Shown here one piece after another: positions 1-13,039 of a stretch of 64,000 bases of DNA. This stretch comes from Sinohyriopsis cumingii. Lineage: Eukaryota; Mollusca; Bivalvia; Unionida; Unionidae. The DNA lies in the NCBI GenBank assembly GCA_028554795.2, contig CM068842.1, forward strand, positions 47,947,574-48,011,573, in the 5' to 3' direction. The first letter of the stretch is position 1; each line of letters begins with the position of its first letter. The notes beneath the pieces were generated by a model. The model worked only from the letters and a program-made list of their open reading frames with translations. It did not search any database and was not told the DNA's origin. Both the position numbers and the translations under genes were made by a program.

Positions 1-1473
1 CATATGATGGCCTAGAATAAAGCAACATTTTGTGATTACATGTATTGTGATTCATTTAAAACAGTTTTGGACAATGTCCTTGTCATACGGCAACACTGTT
101 AGCACTTCAGCACATTCAAAAATATTGGCACATCAGCACATTCAGGATTTGGAATTCATTGGAATACTCCATTCTTTTGGACATGTGATAGAATGTTTAA
201 GATTAATTTGAATTTAATTCATTATCATGTAAGTTCCTCTTGAATTCTCATTTATAACTTTGTGAATTATTTGTTAATTTTACAAAACGTGTTGGTTTTG
301 CTTCTTTTCATTATTTATTTGAAGACCATTGAGTTGTAACAAAAAATGGGGGCTTATCTGGGATAAAAGTTTCTGAAAAATATTTCAGAGAAATTAAATT
401 AATTTTTTTTTATTATTTTTAATTTGTTACAGAATTTGCTTAGTCCCCAGTATTTAAATTCCACATATTTGAGAAATCATTAGTGAAAACAGCCAGCTTT
501 CACAATGTCATCTAAGGTGGAGAACTCATAAACATAATGCTAATAAAGCGAAACATAATTTTCTCATTTGGTTATACAAGTTGATATCTTGAACAAACTA
601 TCAAATTTTGCTTAACCGATGTATCTGCCTCAATAATACCACCACCTGAAAATGAAATTCAATCAAGGTAGTGAAATTCACATCCTTTAACTGTTAAATT
701 ATACACACGTGAATGAATTCCAAATGAAACATAACCATGCAGGTGCCATGCCACATGGTGCCTGGCAACTGTACTAAACACACATATTTTGGTTGGAAAA
801 TGGTATAAGACCATGCTGGTATCAGAACATGCCCTGTTTAGTTCCCAGAGTCTGAATAATATTTCTTATTTTTTGGCTTGAGTGGAACATATCCATAACT
901 GCATATATAAAAATTAATTTCACTGTTATCTTCTCACTATTATCTGATAATCTGAATAAGAAGTTTAACATCCAGCTTAGTAGTGATTTGTAACCCCACC
1001 TGCATTACCAGTAAAGACCTTCACCTACCGTGACAGTGCAGTTGCCTAACTATACTGTACAAATAATGTTATAAATAACCTAATTTTAGCATGGTCTTGT
1101 ACTTTTTAACATATTGTGATTAAATGCAAATGTAATGGACCTAATTTTATAATGATTAACACAATGTTAAAATAAAATCCCAAAACCAATACATTCTGAT
1201 TTACTATGACATGGTTTTACTTTAGCTTGAGAAAATGTAGGTCTGATAAATCAGTGCCCTCCCCCTCCAATCTGTGTTGATACTGATGAAGGATTTGTTG
1301 GTCTGATGTCACCTTTTTCTTCAAATGTGCAATGTTCCTGCATACAAATCTGTCTGTAACACACCCATGTACAGTTTAGACACCTAGCAGTAATTGGTAA
1401 CAGCCATATATAGCCAAGAAATTGAAAATGGCCCCAGGACTTAATGGTTGTGTTATTACATGTGGCTTTACAG

Positions 1474-1567
1474 TCATCTAATATAGGGCTTGATCTGGAA
1501 ATAGTCTGTACATATCACCAAAAAGACCTTTCAACTGATGGCAACTCAAGATATGCGATAAATGCCA
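1474..1567 (+). CDS. Weak candidate internal exon
   Basis: An open segment of 94 bp is bounded by an acceptor-like TTTACAG and a donor-like GTAAGT. It reads SSNIGLDLEIVCTYHQK at its start, with no recognised domain. No partner exon was found in compatible phase nearby, so chance is a serious alternative in DNA this AT-rich. It is listed only because both splice signals are good. Confidence 0.15.
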
Positions 1568-1988
1568 GTAAGTGTCTAAATGTACATCAATATGTTGTGG
1601 ACAGATCTGTCTCCAAACAGTTCCTCAATTTTACTAAGCAGGAGATATCTGATCAACAAATAGTCAATCAGTATCAAAACATATTTTGGGGGTGGGGGTG
1701 CTGATTTATTCAACCAAAGAAAATGCATGAGATAGGTGTTTAAATGAGTCTATGAGCATTCATGTAAATATGTCTACAATTGAGGGTCACATGCTTCCAC
1801 AAAGCTAATCGTATCAGCCTCTAAACATAAAGCCAGTAGTAGTAGCAGATATGTCATTGTTCTGATTTACAAAGAAATTCACCCGTTCTAACCACTGTAG
1901 TTCCCAACATGATGGAAATAAATCTGAAACCTGAAAAATGTGTCCGACCTAGAAGTGTATATAGAAAACCTGGGTCCAATGTCTGAGC

Positions 1989-2075
1989 ATGTCTCAAGTC
2001 TTAAAATAAACATGTCTCAAGTCTTAAAACATGTCTCAAGTCTTAAAACAAACATGCCTCAAGTCTGAAACAAAC
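1989..2075. repeat. Short tandem repeat, CATGTCTCAAGTCTTAAAA
   Basis: About four copies of a 19-25 bp unit based on CATGTCTCAAGTCTTAAAA, differing by an AATAAA or CAAA insert between copies. It looks like a young minisatellite. Confidence 0.8.
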
Positions 2076-3685
2076 TCAGATGCTGTAAATTACCTCATCT
2101 GTAAAAATCTTCCTCAAGCTATTTCCCTATAGTACTGACATTGCATTCATCCATAGATAATATGTATGTTTGTGTGTGCAATGTGTTTGAAAAACAAATT
2201 GCATCTACCAGTACAAGCATGTACTACATGTATACTAAAATTTAAAAAAAAAATTGTTTTCTTTCATTTAGGACAGTTAGTACAAATATCAAAAGAATTA
2301 AAACTAATTAAAACTCATCCCTTGACACATGCAATATAGGGCACTGACAACCAAGTACATTTTCCAAAGGCCATAAATGTTTGACTCAATTATTATACTT
2401 GTGTGGCAAATCATGTCTGGCCAGGTGAAATGTCCCCATTTACAGACAGCAGTACCTGTGGGGTGACAGCAATAAAATGAAAACAGTTTAAGGCTGAAGT
2501 CTTCTATTGTGTACTAATAGTTACACATACAAAGGCTTCTTCTGGTAATTATTTTAGCAAATTAGTGACTATCATTATTTGAAATATGGTATTTAATATA
2601 CTATCCACAGAAGTTGGTTCTAGAACTAAAAAAATAATTGGTTGCATGTGACTACAAAGGATGTAGTGATGACAACATTCCCGCACACATAAAAAGCATC
2701 CCACATCTTAAAGGGAACACCAATGTCACAAAATATACCTTAAGGGCAATGGTCACTAACAATTTCAAACTTTGTCTACATAACATAAGTAGGAAGCAAT
2801 GATTATGACTGGCCAAACCCTTCCCCCTGGGAAGAGAAGGCTGATGTTGAAAAGACCAAAGAAAGGCAAGGAAATTTACCCAATGGGACCTTATGCCTTA
2901 AGGAGGGGGTGGATATCAACTTAGAACATAGATTCTTTTGTGTGAGGAGAAATACTCAATATATAAAAAGATTTGGGGGGATAGGGAATGGCAGATATAA
3001 AAGCTTTTAGTACACTATTTGGAAAATAAGGGCACATGACAAAAAATATTACTAGTTCTATGTGCCTGGATGGGACTGTATTTTTTATGCATCTCTGATG
3101 CACTCCAATAAATTAATTTGGCATTTGTAAAATGTATCAGCTGGGAACAAGATTTATTATTGTTAATGTTATTATTATTCCAAAATATGAATTATGTGAA
3201 TGTTAATCCAATGTGAATTTAAAAAAATTGACAAGATTTATTTTTATTTGCTAATGAAAGTAATGCCATAAAAACAAATAAACAATAAAACATCAATAAT
3301 ATGGCATTCACAAAACAAGTTAGGAAGATCAATAGGCCAATACATGATCCCGATTTTCATGAAACTTGCTGATTGTTTTAAAAAGAATTCCAGATTTTAT
3401 GTTTTGTGGTTATCACATATGCAAGTGAAAACCGTAAAGTACCTAAAGTTGTCTTCCGAGAGAATGACAGTCTTTAGCTGTTAGGATGTTGAATAGATGC
3501 ATCCTCCTGGATGATTTCACATGCCAGGTGTGTCTGTCTGGTAGAATATCATATACTGGACACATCTGGACATGTATCACCAAATAGTTTTAGATGACCT
3601 GTACAATATTATAAACATTCTTGTTTATAGAGAGGATCACAATGTATGTCAATCAAGGGAAATCAGTCAATGTATATAAAAATGT

Positions 3686-6600
3686 AGGCTAGATAGTGTA
3701 GTTATTAAGATTATTGCACTTAAAATGTATAAACATGTAGGCCAGATACTCTAGTCAGAAAGGTTATTGAGCTTAAAAAGTATACCAATCTAAGCCAGAT
3801 ACTCTAGTCAGAAAGGTTATTGAGCTTAAAAAGTATACAAATCTAAGCCAGATACTCTAGTCAGAAAGGTTATTGAGCTTAAAAAGTATACCAATCTAAG
3901 CCAGATACTCTTGTCAGAAAGGTTATTGAGCTTAAAAAGTATACAAATCTAAGCCAGATACTCTAGTCAGAAAGGTTATTGAGCTTAAAAAGTATACCAA
4001 TCTAAGCCAGATACTCTAGTCAGAAAGGTTATTGAGCCTAAAAAGTATACAAATCTAAGCCAGATACACTTGTCAGAAAGGTTATTGAGCTTAAAAAGTA
4101 TACAAATCTAAGCCAGATACACTTGTCAGAAAGGTTATTGAGCTTAAAAGGTATACCAATCTAAGCCAGATACTCTAGTCAGAAAGGTTATTGAGCTTAA
4201 AAAGTATACAAATCTAAGCTAGATACTCTAGTCAGAAAGGTTATTGAGCTTAAAAAGTATACAAATCTAAGCCAGATACACTTGTCAGAAAGGTTATTGA
4301 GCTTAAAAAGTATACCAATCTAAGCCAGATACACTTGTCAGAAAGGTTATTGAGCTTAAAAAGTATACAAATCTAAGCCAGATACACTTGTCAGAAAGGT
4401 TATTGAGCTTAAAAAGTATACAAATCTAAGCTAGATACTCTAGTCAGAAAGGTTATTGAGCTTAAAAAGTATACAAATCTAAGCCAGATACTCTAGTCAG
4501 AAAGGTTATTGAGCTTAAAAAGTATACCAATCTAAGCCAGATACTCTAGTCAGAAAGGTTATTGAGCTTAAAAAGTATACAAATCTAAGCCAGATACTCT
4601 TGTCAGAAAGGTTATTGAGCTTAAAAAGTATACAAATCTAAGCCAGATACACTTGTCAGAAAGGTTATTGAGCTTAAAAAGTATACAAATCTAAGCCAGA
4701 TACACTTGTCAGAAAGGTTATTGAGCTTAAAAAGTATACAAATCTAAGCCAGATACACTTGTCAGAAAGGTTATTGAGCTTAAAAAGTATACAAATCTAA
4801 GCTAGATACTCTAGTCAGAAAGGTTATTGAGCTTAAAAAGTATACAAATCTAAGCCAGATACTCTAGTCAGAAAGGTTATTGAGCTTAAAAAGTATACCA
4901 ATCTAAGCCAGATACTCTAGTCAGAAAGGTTATTGAGCTTAAAAAGTATACAAATCTAAGCCAGATACTCTAGTCAGAAAGGTTATTGAGCTTAAAAAGT
5001 ATACCAATCTAAGCCAGATACTCTAGTCAGAAAGGTTATTGAGCTTAAAAAGTATACCAATCTAAGCCAGATACTCTAGTCAGAAAGGTTATTGAGCCTA
5101 AAAAGTATACAAATCTAAGCCAGATACACTTGTCAGAAAGGTTATTGAGCTTAAAAAGTATACAAATCTAAGCCAGATACACTTGTCAGAAAGGTTATTG
5201 AGCTTAAAAGGTATACCAATCTAAGCCAGATACTCTAGTCAGAAAGGTTATTGAGCTTAAAAAGTATACAAATCTAAGCTAGATACTCTAGTCAGAAAGG
5301 TTATTGAGCTTAAAAAGTATACAAATCTAAGCCAGATACACTTGTCAGAAAGGTTATTGAGCTTAAAAAGTATACCAATCTAAGCCAGATACACTTGTCA
5401 GAAAGGTTATTGAGCTTAAAAAGTATACAAATCTAAGCCAGATACACTTGTCAGAAAGGTTATTGAGCTTAAAAAGTATACAAATCTAAGCTAGATACTC
5501 TAGTCAGAAAGGTTATTGAGCTTAAAAAGTATACAAATCTAAGCCAGATACTCTAGTCAGAAAGGTTATTGAGCTTAAAAAGTATACCAATCTAAGCCAG
5601 ATACTCTAGTCAGAAAGGTTATTGAGCTTAAAAAGTATACAAATCTAAGCCAGATACTCTTGTCAGAAAGGTTATTGAGCTTAAAAAGTATACAAATCTA
5701 AGCCAGATACACTTGTCAGAAAGGTTATTGAGCTTAAAAAGTATACAAATCTAAGCCAGATACACTTGTCAGAAAGGTTATTGAGCTTAAAAAGTATACA
5801 AATCTAAGCCAGATACACTTGTCAGAAAGGTTATTGAGCTTAAAAAGTATACAAATCTAAGCTAGATACTCTAGTCAGAAAGGTTATTGAGCTTAAAAAG
5901 TATACAAATCTAAGCCAGATACTCTAGTCAGAAAGGTTATTGAGCTTAAAAAGTATACCAATCTAAGCCAGATACTCTAGTCAGAAAGGTTATTGAGCTT
6001 AAAAAGTATACAAATCTAAGCCAGATACTCTAGTCAGAAAGGTTATTGAGCTTAAAAAGTATACCAATCTAAGCCAGATACTCTAGTCAGAAAGGTTATT
6101 GAGCTTAAAAAGTATACAAATCTAAGCCAGATACACTTGTCAGAAAGGTTATTGAGCTTAAAAAGTATACAAATCTAAGCCAGATACACTTGTCAGAAAG
6201 GTTATTGAGCTTAAAAGGTATACCAATCTAAGCCAGATACTCTAGTCAGAAAGGTTATTGAGCTTAAAAAGTATACAAATCTAAGCTAGATACTCTAGTC
6301 AGAAAGGTTATTGAGCTTAAAAAGTATACAAATCTAAGCCAGATACACTTGTCAGAAAGGTTATTGAGCTTAAAAAGTATACCAATCTAAGCCAGATACT
6401 CTTGTCAGAAAGGTTATTGAGCTTAAAAAGTATACAAATCTAAGCCAGATACACTTGTCAGAAAGGTTATTGAGCTTAAAAAGTATACAAATCTAAGCCA
6501 GATACACTTGTCAGAAAGGTTATTGAGCTTAAAAAGTATACAAATCTAAGCCAGATACACTTGTCAGAAAGGTTATTGAGCTTAAAAAGTATACAAATCT

Positions 6601-9560
6601 AAGCTAGATACTCTAGTCAGAAAGGTTATTGAGCTTAAAAAGTATACAAATCTAAGCCAGATACTCTAGTCAGAAAGGTTATTGAGCTTAAAAAGTATAC
6701 CAATCTAAGCCAGATACTCTAGTCAGAAAGGTTATTGAGCTTAAAAAGTATACAAATCTAAGCTAGATACTCTAGTCAGAAAGGTTATTGAGCTTAAAAA
6801 GTATACCAATCTAAGCCAGATACTCTAGTCAGAAAGGTTATTGAGCTTAAAAAGTATACAAATCTAAGCTAGATACTCTAGTCAGAAAGGTTATTGAGCT
6901 TAAAAAGTATACAAATCTAAGCCAGATACACTTGTCAGAAAGGTTATTGAGCTTAAAAAGTATACCAATCTAAGCCAGATACACTTGTCAGAAAGGTTAT
7001 TGAGCTTAAAAAGTATACAAATCTAAGCCAGATACACTTGTCAGAAAGGTTATTGAGCTTAAAAAGTATACAAATCTAAGCCAGATACACTTGTCAGAAA
7101 GGTTATTGAGCTTAAAAAGTATACCAATCTAAGCCAGATACACTTGTCAGAAAGGTTATTGAGCTTAAAAAGTATACAAATCTAAGCCAGATACACTTGT
7201 CAGAAAGGTTATTGAGCTTAAAAAGTATACAAATCTAAGCTAGATACTCCAGTCAGAAAGGTTATTGAGCTTAAAAAGTATACAAATCTAAGCCAGATAC
7301 TCCAGTCAGAAAGGTTATTGAGCTTAAAAAGTATACAAATCTAAGCCAGATACTCTAGTCAGAAAGGTTATTGAGCTTAAAAAGTATACAAATCTAAGCC
7401 AGATACACTTGTCAGAAAGGTTATTGAGCTTAAAAAGTATACCAATCTAAGCCAGATACACTTGTCAGAAAGGTTATTGAGCTTAAAAAGTATACAAATC
7501 TAAGCCAGATACACTTGTCAGAAAGGTTATTGAGCTTAAAAAGTATACAAATCTAAGCTAGATACTCTAGTCAGAAAGGTTATTGAGCTTAAAAAGTATA
7601 CAAATCTAAGCCAGATACTCTAGTCAGAAAGGTTATTGAGCTTAAAAAGTATACCAATCTAAGCCAGATACTCTAGTCAGAAAGGTTATTGAGCTTAAAA
7701 AGTATACAAATCTAAGCCAGATACTCTTGTCAGAAAGGTTATTGAGCTTAAAAAGTATACAAATCTAAGCCAGATACACTTGTCAGAAAGGTTATTGAGC
7801 TTAAAAAGTATACAAATCTAAGCCAGATACACTTGTCAGAAAGGTTATTGAGCTTAAAAAGTATACAAATCTAAGCCAGATACACTTGTCAGAAAGGTTA
7901 TTGAGCTTAAAAAGTATACAAATCTAAGCTAGATACTCTAGTCAGAAAGGTTATTGAGCTTAAAAAGTATACAAATCTAAGCCAGATACTCTAGTCAGAA
8001 AGGTTATTGAGGTTAAAAAGTATACCAATCTAAGCCAGATACTCTAGTCAGAAAGGTTATTGAGCTTAAAAAGTATACAAATCTAAGCCAGATACTCTAG
8101 TCAGAAAGGTTATTGAGCTTAAAAAGTATACCAATCTAAGCCAGATACTCTAGTCAGAAAGGTTATTGAGCTTAAAAAGTATACCAATCTAAGCCAGATA
8201 CTCTTGTCAGAAAGGTTATTGAGCTTAAAAAGTATACAAATCTCAGCCAGATACTCTAGTCAGAAAGGTTATTGAGCTTAAAAAGTATACCAATCTAAGC
8301 CAGATACTCTTGTCAGAAAGGTTATTGAGCTTAAAAAGTATACCAATCTAAGCCAGATACTCTTGTCAGAAAGGTTATTGAGCTTAAAAAGTATACCAAT
8401 CTAAGCCAGATACTCTTGTCAGAAAGGTTATTGAGCTTAAAAAGTATACAAATCTAAGCCAGATACACTTGTCAGAAAGGTTATTGAGCTTAAAAAGTAT
8501 ACAAATCTAAGCCAGATACACTTGTCAGAAAGGTTATTGAGCTTAAAAGGTATACCAATCTAAGCCAGATACTCTAGTCAGAAAGGTTATTGAGCTTAAA
8601 AAGTATACAAATCTAAGCTAGATACTCTAGTCAGAAAGGTTATTGAGCTTAAAAAGTATACAAATCTAAGCCAGATACACTTGTCAGAAAGGTTATTGAG
8701 CTTAAAAAGTATACCAATCTAAGCCAGATACACTTGTCAGAAAGGTTATTGAGCTTAAAAAGTATACCAATCTAAGCCAGATACACTTGTCAGAAAGGTT
8801 ATTGAGCTTAAAAAGTATACAAATCTAAGCTAGATACACTTGTCAGAAAGGTTATTGAGCTTAAAAAGTATACAAATCTAAGCTAGATACTCAAGTCAGA
8901 AAGGTTATTGAGCTTAAAAAGTATACAAATCTAAGCCAGATACTCCAGTCAGAAAGGTTATTGAGCTTAAAAAGTATACAAATCTAAGCCAGATACTCTA
9001 GTCAGAAAGGTTATTGAGCTTAAAAAGTATACCAATCTAAGCCAGATACACTTGTCAGAAAGGTTATTGAGCTTAAAAAGTATACAAATCTAAGCCAGAT
9101 ACACTTGTCAGAAAGGTTATTGAGCTTAAAAGGTATACAAATCTAAGCCAGATACTCCAGTCAGAAAGGTTATTGAGCTTAAAAAGTATACAAATCTAAG
9201 CTAGATACTCCAGTCAGAAAGGTTATTGAGCTTAAAAAGTATACCAATCTAAGCCAGATACTCCAGTCAGAAAGGTTATTGAGCTTAAAAAGTATACCAA
9301 TCTAAGCCAGATACTCCAGTCAGAAAGGTTATTGAGCTTAAAAAGTATACAAATCTAAGCCAGATACTCCAGTCAGAAAGGTTATTGAGCTTAAAAAGTA
9401 TACAAATCTAAGCTAGATACTCCAGTCAGAAAGGTTATTGAGCTTAAAAAGTATACCAATCTAAGCCAGATACTCCAGTCAGAAAGGTTATTGAGCTTAA
9501 AAAGGTATAAAAAAATTAAAACTAGATAGTGTAGACAAAAAGATTACTGAGCTTAAAGAA
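3686..9560. repeat. 53-bp satellite array, 109 monomers, higher-order structure
   Basis: The unit is 53 bp and contains AGTCAGAAAGGTTATTGAGC followed by TTAAAAAGTATAC. The first clear AGTCAG is at 3753 and the last at 9477. The distance of 5724 bp is exactly 108 x 53, so no net insertion or deletion separates 109 monomers. Variation is confined to a few positions: ACTCTAGTC, ACACTTGTC, ACTCTTGTC or ACTCCAGTC; CAAAT or CCAAT; GCC or GCT. Rare marker variants recur at multiples of 53 (GAGCCT at about 4036 and 5096; TTAAAAGG at about 4144, 5204, 6211, 8543 and 9126), which shows block duplication of roughly 20 monomers. Degenerate monomers lie at both edges (about 3686-3790 and 9500-9560), as expected from unequal exchange homogenising the interior. 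No long reading frame crosses it. Confidence 0.98.
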
Positions 9561-10496
9561 AACCTTACTGAAGAAAAGCAAGATGGATTAAAGTTAGCAA
9601 TCAAAATGGACCAAAACACCAAGATTACAATATACTGAGTGGTCAGATTAAACAAGTTCAACTGAACTTTCACCTCCACTAGCTTCCACTTTTGTATCTT
9701 TGCTGATTTCTACATAATTCACTAACATTTTATGACATACACATTTCATGTTTCAACTAACTATACAGGGCATAAAAACCTTACCTTTTCAACACGAAGG
9801 CAAATTATGGAAATAAAAAGATACACTGAACAAATTATACAAAGCTGGTTCATGGACGGAATTAACATTTAATTTATATTCCTCCAAAACCAATTACCAT
9901 TTTATTAAACACCTTATAATTTGATTACACTTCCAATGATTCCATCAACGTTTGAATATTCATTTATGATAAGTGAAAAGCAATCAACCATAATTATAAG
10001 TCACACACACACACAAACATAAAACATTTTGTACAAAAACCTTGTCAACTCCTGGTGTTTCTATGAGTACTTACACTAGAAAGTTACCAAGCAGATTACA
10101 TTTAGAACATAAAATATATGCTGATGGCAGATAGCTTAATTTTCCTTTCTCTGATTTAAGACCAGTACCAGTATACGGAACAACATATAAATTTAAATAC
10201 GCACCTTTAAATAATCAAAATAACAACTGCACACCTTTTAATAATCAAAATAACAACATCTTCATTTTTTATAGGTGATTAGATCCCAATTAGTTTTATA
10301 TCCTAATCAGTGAAAAATAACTCATTTATTGATGACAATGATAAGCAAAATGTAAGCTTCAAAAACAAATCAACCATTTTCAACTATAAATTTAAAGCAC
10401 ATCAACACATTCTGTTTCCATTCTTCAGCCCATTTTAATCAAGTTTGTGTGTAATCACTCACTCTATAGTGTCGCCACTTACAAAAAAAGGAATGT
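9561..10496. other. Unremarkable AT-rich stretch
   Basis: No gene or transposon recognised. It contains a short (CA)n tract near 10.0 kb and two near-identical 'ACACCTTTNAATAATCAAAAT' segments near 10.20-10.25 kb. Confidence 0.5.
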
Positions 10497-10850
10497 GAAA
10501 TGCTGACAGAAACTATAGCTACAAAAAAGAAATTCCAAATTCTGCCAGAAACTAAGGCTATGAGAAAGGCATTCCAAATGCTGACACAAACTAGAGCTAC
10601 AAAAAAGGCTTTCCAAATGCTGACACGAACTAGAGCTACAAAAAAGACATTCCAAATGCTGACAAAAACTAAAGCCATAAAAAAACCATTCCAACTGCTG
10701 GCACAAACTAAACCTACAAAAAAGGCATTCCAAATGCTGACACAAACTAAAGCTATAAAAAAGGCATTCCAAATGCTGACACAAACTAAAGCAACAAAAA
10801 AAAAACATCCCAAATGCTGACACAAACTAAAGCTACAAAAAAGACTGTTG
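10497..10850. repeat. 39-bp minisatellite, about 9 copies
   Basis: The unit is built on CATTCCAAATGCTGACACAA followed by ACTAAAGCTACAAAAAAGG. Because 39 is a multiple of three, the array stays open on both strands in several frames, giving false repetitive peptides of a 13-residue unit such as KKAFQMLTQTKAI. Copies diverge by point changes. I read it as non-coding: openness on both strands follows from the unit length and composition, and no splice or start context supports translation. Confidence 0.93.
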
Positions 10851-11655
10851 ATGTCATTCTGATATATAGAATATATGCTTTTATATTACCCTAAGTACTC
10901 TTTACAATCTCTTCTAGCTTGCCTGTATCAATATTTCAAATTAAATCAGCCTTTCTATTTTCGTGCCTTCCTGGGTTTTTGGGATAATGTATTATTGTCA
11001 ACAAGCAAAATTTGTTTAGTTTTGTGGCAAAAACTTAAATTAATTATTAACTAGGAGTGACCCACTATAAAAAGTTTGTCATGTTTATATATGCATAAAT
11101 TAATATCATCAGAAACAACAGAATAGTCAATAATATATTGAGGAAAGTTGTAAAAACAACACTTGTATTGTCATCACTAAGATCATTTCTACATAAGTCT
11201 GTCAGTATTTTCCCAGAAAATTAATCTCTTGATCTTACATTCATCTAATTCTTATGCAATTTAAACTCGTTCAAAATTTTCATGGTATTATTGAAAAACT
11301 TATAAACGGCCCCATGATCTAATTGTTTGAGAAAGAGCTAATATTTTTCCAAATAATCAATGTCATTATGAGCTCTATCATTCAAATCTTCCATTAAAAA
11401 CATATATTTACTAAAAGCACACATGTGAGTAATTTTGGATCCAAATATAAATTTCATCTCTAGTGTTAAACCTTGAATCTGACAGAAACATAGACAGCTC
11501 CAAGAAAAATGTCACAGTCAGTTTTTGAGCAGTTTTATTGACTTTAACACAAAGTATGTAATCTGAGTCACACTGAATAACAGCAAAAACAAAAATGAGA
11601 CAAAATTATTTTCAAAACATGACAGTTAGTCATCAAATATAATGAGTAAGTCTAT
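10851..11655. other. Unremarkable AT-rich stretch
   Basis: No gene, splice-bounded open segment or repeat recognised. Confidence 0.5.
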
Positions 11656-11903
11656 GACCTGGAAACCCCCCTAATGACACCACAATGACATCTTTCTGAA
11701 ACCCCCCTAATGACATCACAATGACATCTTTCTGAAACCCCCCTAATGACACCACAATGACATCTTTCTGAAACCCCCCTAATGACATCACAATGACATC
11801 TTTCTGAAACCCCCCTAATGACACCACAATGACATCTTTCTGAAACCCCCCTAATGACATCACAATGACATCTTTCTGAAACCCCCCTAATGACATCACA
11901 ATG
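11656..11903. repeat. 36-bp minisatellite, 7 copies, alternating types
   Basis: Seven units of 36 bp contain ACCCCCCTAATGACA and CAATGACATCTTTCTGAA. Units alternate between ...GACACCAC... and ...GACATCAC..., making a 72-bp higher-order repeat that breaks only at the last copy. Each unit carries a run of six C. The open frames across it on the minus strand (period 12 residues) are artefacts of the unit length. Confidence 0.95.
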
Positions 11904-12706
11904 GTGATAGCTATGGGGAATATCAAACATGCAGTTTTAACGGTCAACAGACAGGTGATTGGACAAATTGATGATTTGGATAATCAAGGTTCGTATAAAA
12001 GATTTTGTATATTAATGTGAGAAGAAAGCTACACTGATATATTATTGCACACTGCCCACTAAAACTTAATATTTCTGAACATAGGTCACTCTTTGCAATC
12101 ATGTTACCATCCTAAGAGTAGACTTAATTCCTTCTTGCTACCAAAAGTTTATACATATCAGATATATATCACATAAAAACTTTGACTCCATGCTGTTGTG
12201 TAACTCAAGTCTAATTTAAACTTACATTATCACCATTGCTTTACATCACTGTAATTAAGCTGCTTTGAAAATTAAACAAAACAGGGCTCACTCAAAGGGA
12301 CCGATGTCTTACTACTAAAACAATTTCTAGAAATCACAAGATTATCTGTGATAAAATGATTTTTGAGATGGCCACTATGGGGCCATGCTGGAAGTCATAA
12401 TTTTTATTCATATTGTTATATTGTTTTTGTGAAAACACCATGCTGAAGAAAACAGCCATTCAGGGGAAGAATAGGTAGGTATATACATATCCTCAGAATG
12501 GCAGCCATTTTACAAGTTAGATCATCATTTTAATACAGGAGTAATTAAATACTCCAAGAAAAAATAAAAATGTGTTTTTATAACATTTTTTTAAAAAAGT
12601 GGCAGTATGGCCATGTGTTCTGGATTTGTCAAATCTTGGGAGATTACACTGCGATCATCATTACTGAGTGAGCAAAAGCCCATAAGCCACTACTATCATC
12701 CCTTGA
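11904..12706. other. Non-genic, fragments of dispersed repeat
   Basis: No gene seen. Around 12370-12520 there are degraded fragments of the dispersed family marked by 'AAGATGGC...GTGGCAGCCAT...', described at 13040-13920. Confidence 0.4.
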
Positions 12707-13024
12707 CTGCTCCGGTGACCTAGTGTTTTGGAGCGTCCATCTCGGAAGTGGGAGGTTGTGGATTCTGTCCCTGGCCAAGTCATACCAAAGGCTAACAAAA
12801 ATGGTACTAACAGCTGCCTTGCTTAGTGCTCAGCATTAATAGGTTAGTGTTAGGTCGGCCTGGTGTCAGGATAATGTGACTGGGTGGGACATCATGCTAC
12901 ATGTCTCCAGCATGATGCCCCAGTGCTGGACATCACTATAAACTGCCACACTGCAGACATCATAGCGATATGACTGAAAATTTGTTAAAGCTACATTAAA
13001 AATCCTAATCACACACATAGACAC
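12707..13024 (+). mobile_element. tRNA-derived SINE, family A
   Basis: 318 bp. The 5' end is tRNA-like, with a box A region at GGTGACCTAGTG and a degraded box B at GAGGTTGTGGATTCTGTCCC. The body shares CATCATGCTACATGTCT, CCCCAGTGCTGGACATCA and AACTGCCACACTGCAGAC with three other copies in the window. The tail ends in AATCACACACATAGACAC. It is flanked by a 15-bp target-site duplication with one mismatch: ACTATCATCCCTTGA at 12692-12706 and ACTATCATTCCTTGA at 13025-13039. It is Pol III-type by structure and non-coding. Confidence 0.9.
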
Positions 13025-13039
13025 ACTATCATTCCTTGA

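Larger units (their letters stand above)
1..3685. other. Gene-free AT-rich stretch
   Basis: No exon chain, RNA gene or transposon end was recognised here. The stretch holds scattered A/T runs and one short tandem repeat near 2.0 kb. One isolated splice-bounded open segment at 1474-1567 is listed separately as a weak candidate. It could be intergenic or an intron of a gene whose exons lie outside the window. Confidence 0.5.

Noticed and set aside
3686-9560. CRISPR array
   Set aside because: Regular repeats, but there are no unique spacers; the whole 53-bp unit repeats, in a eukaryotic context.
10439-10825. Repetitive protein genes on both strands
   Set aside because: The 39-bp unit is a multiple of three and lacks stops on both strands, so periodic frames are automatic; no splice or start support.
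11633-11947. 104- and 92-codon minus-strand proteins with 12-residue repeats
   Set aside because: Artefact of the 36-bp minisatellite.
12707-13024. Functional tRNA gene
   Set aside because: Only tRNA-like box A/B promoter remnants fused to a SINE body; no full cloverleaf. The same holds for the other SINE heads.
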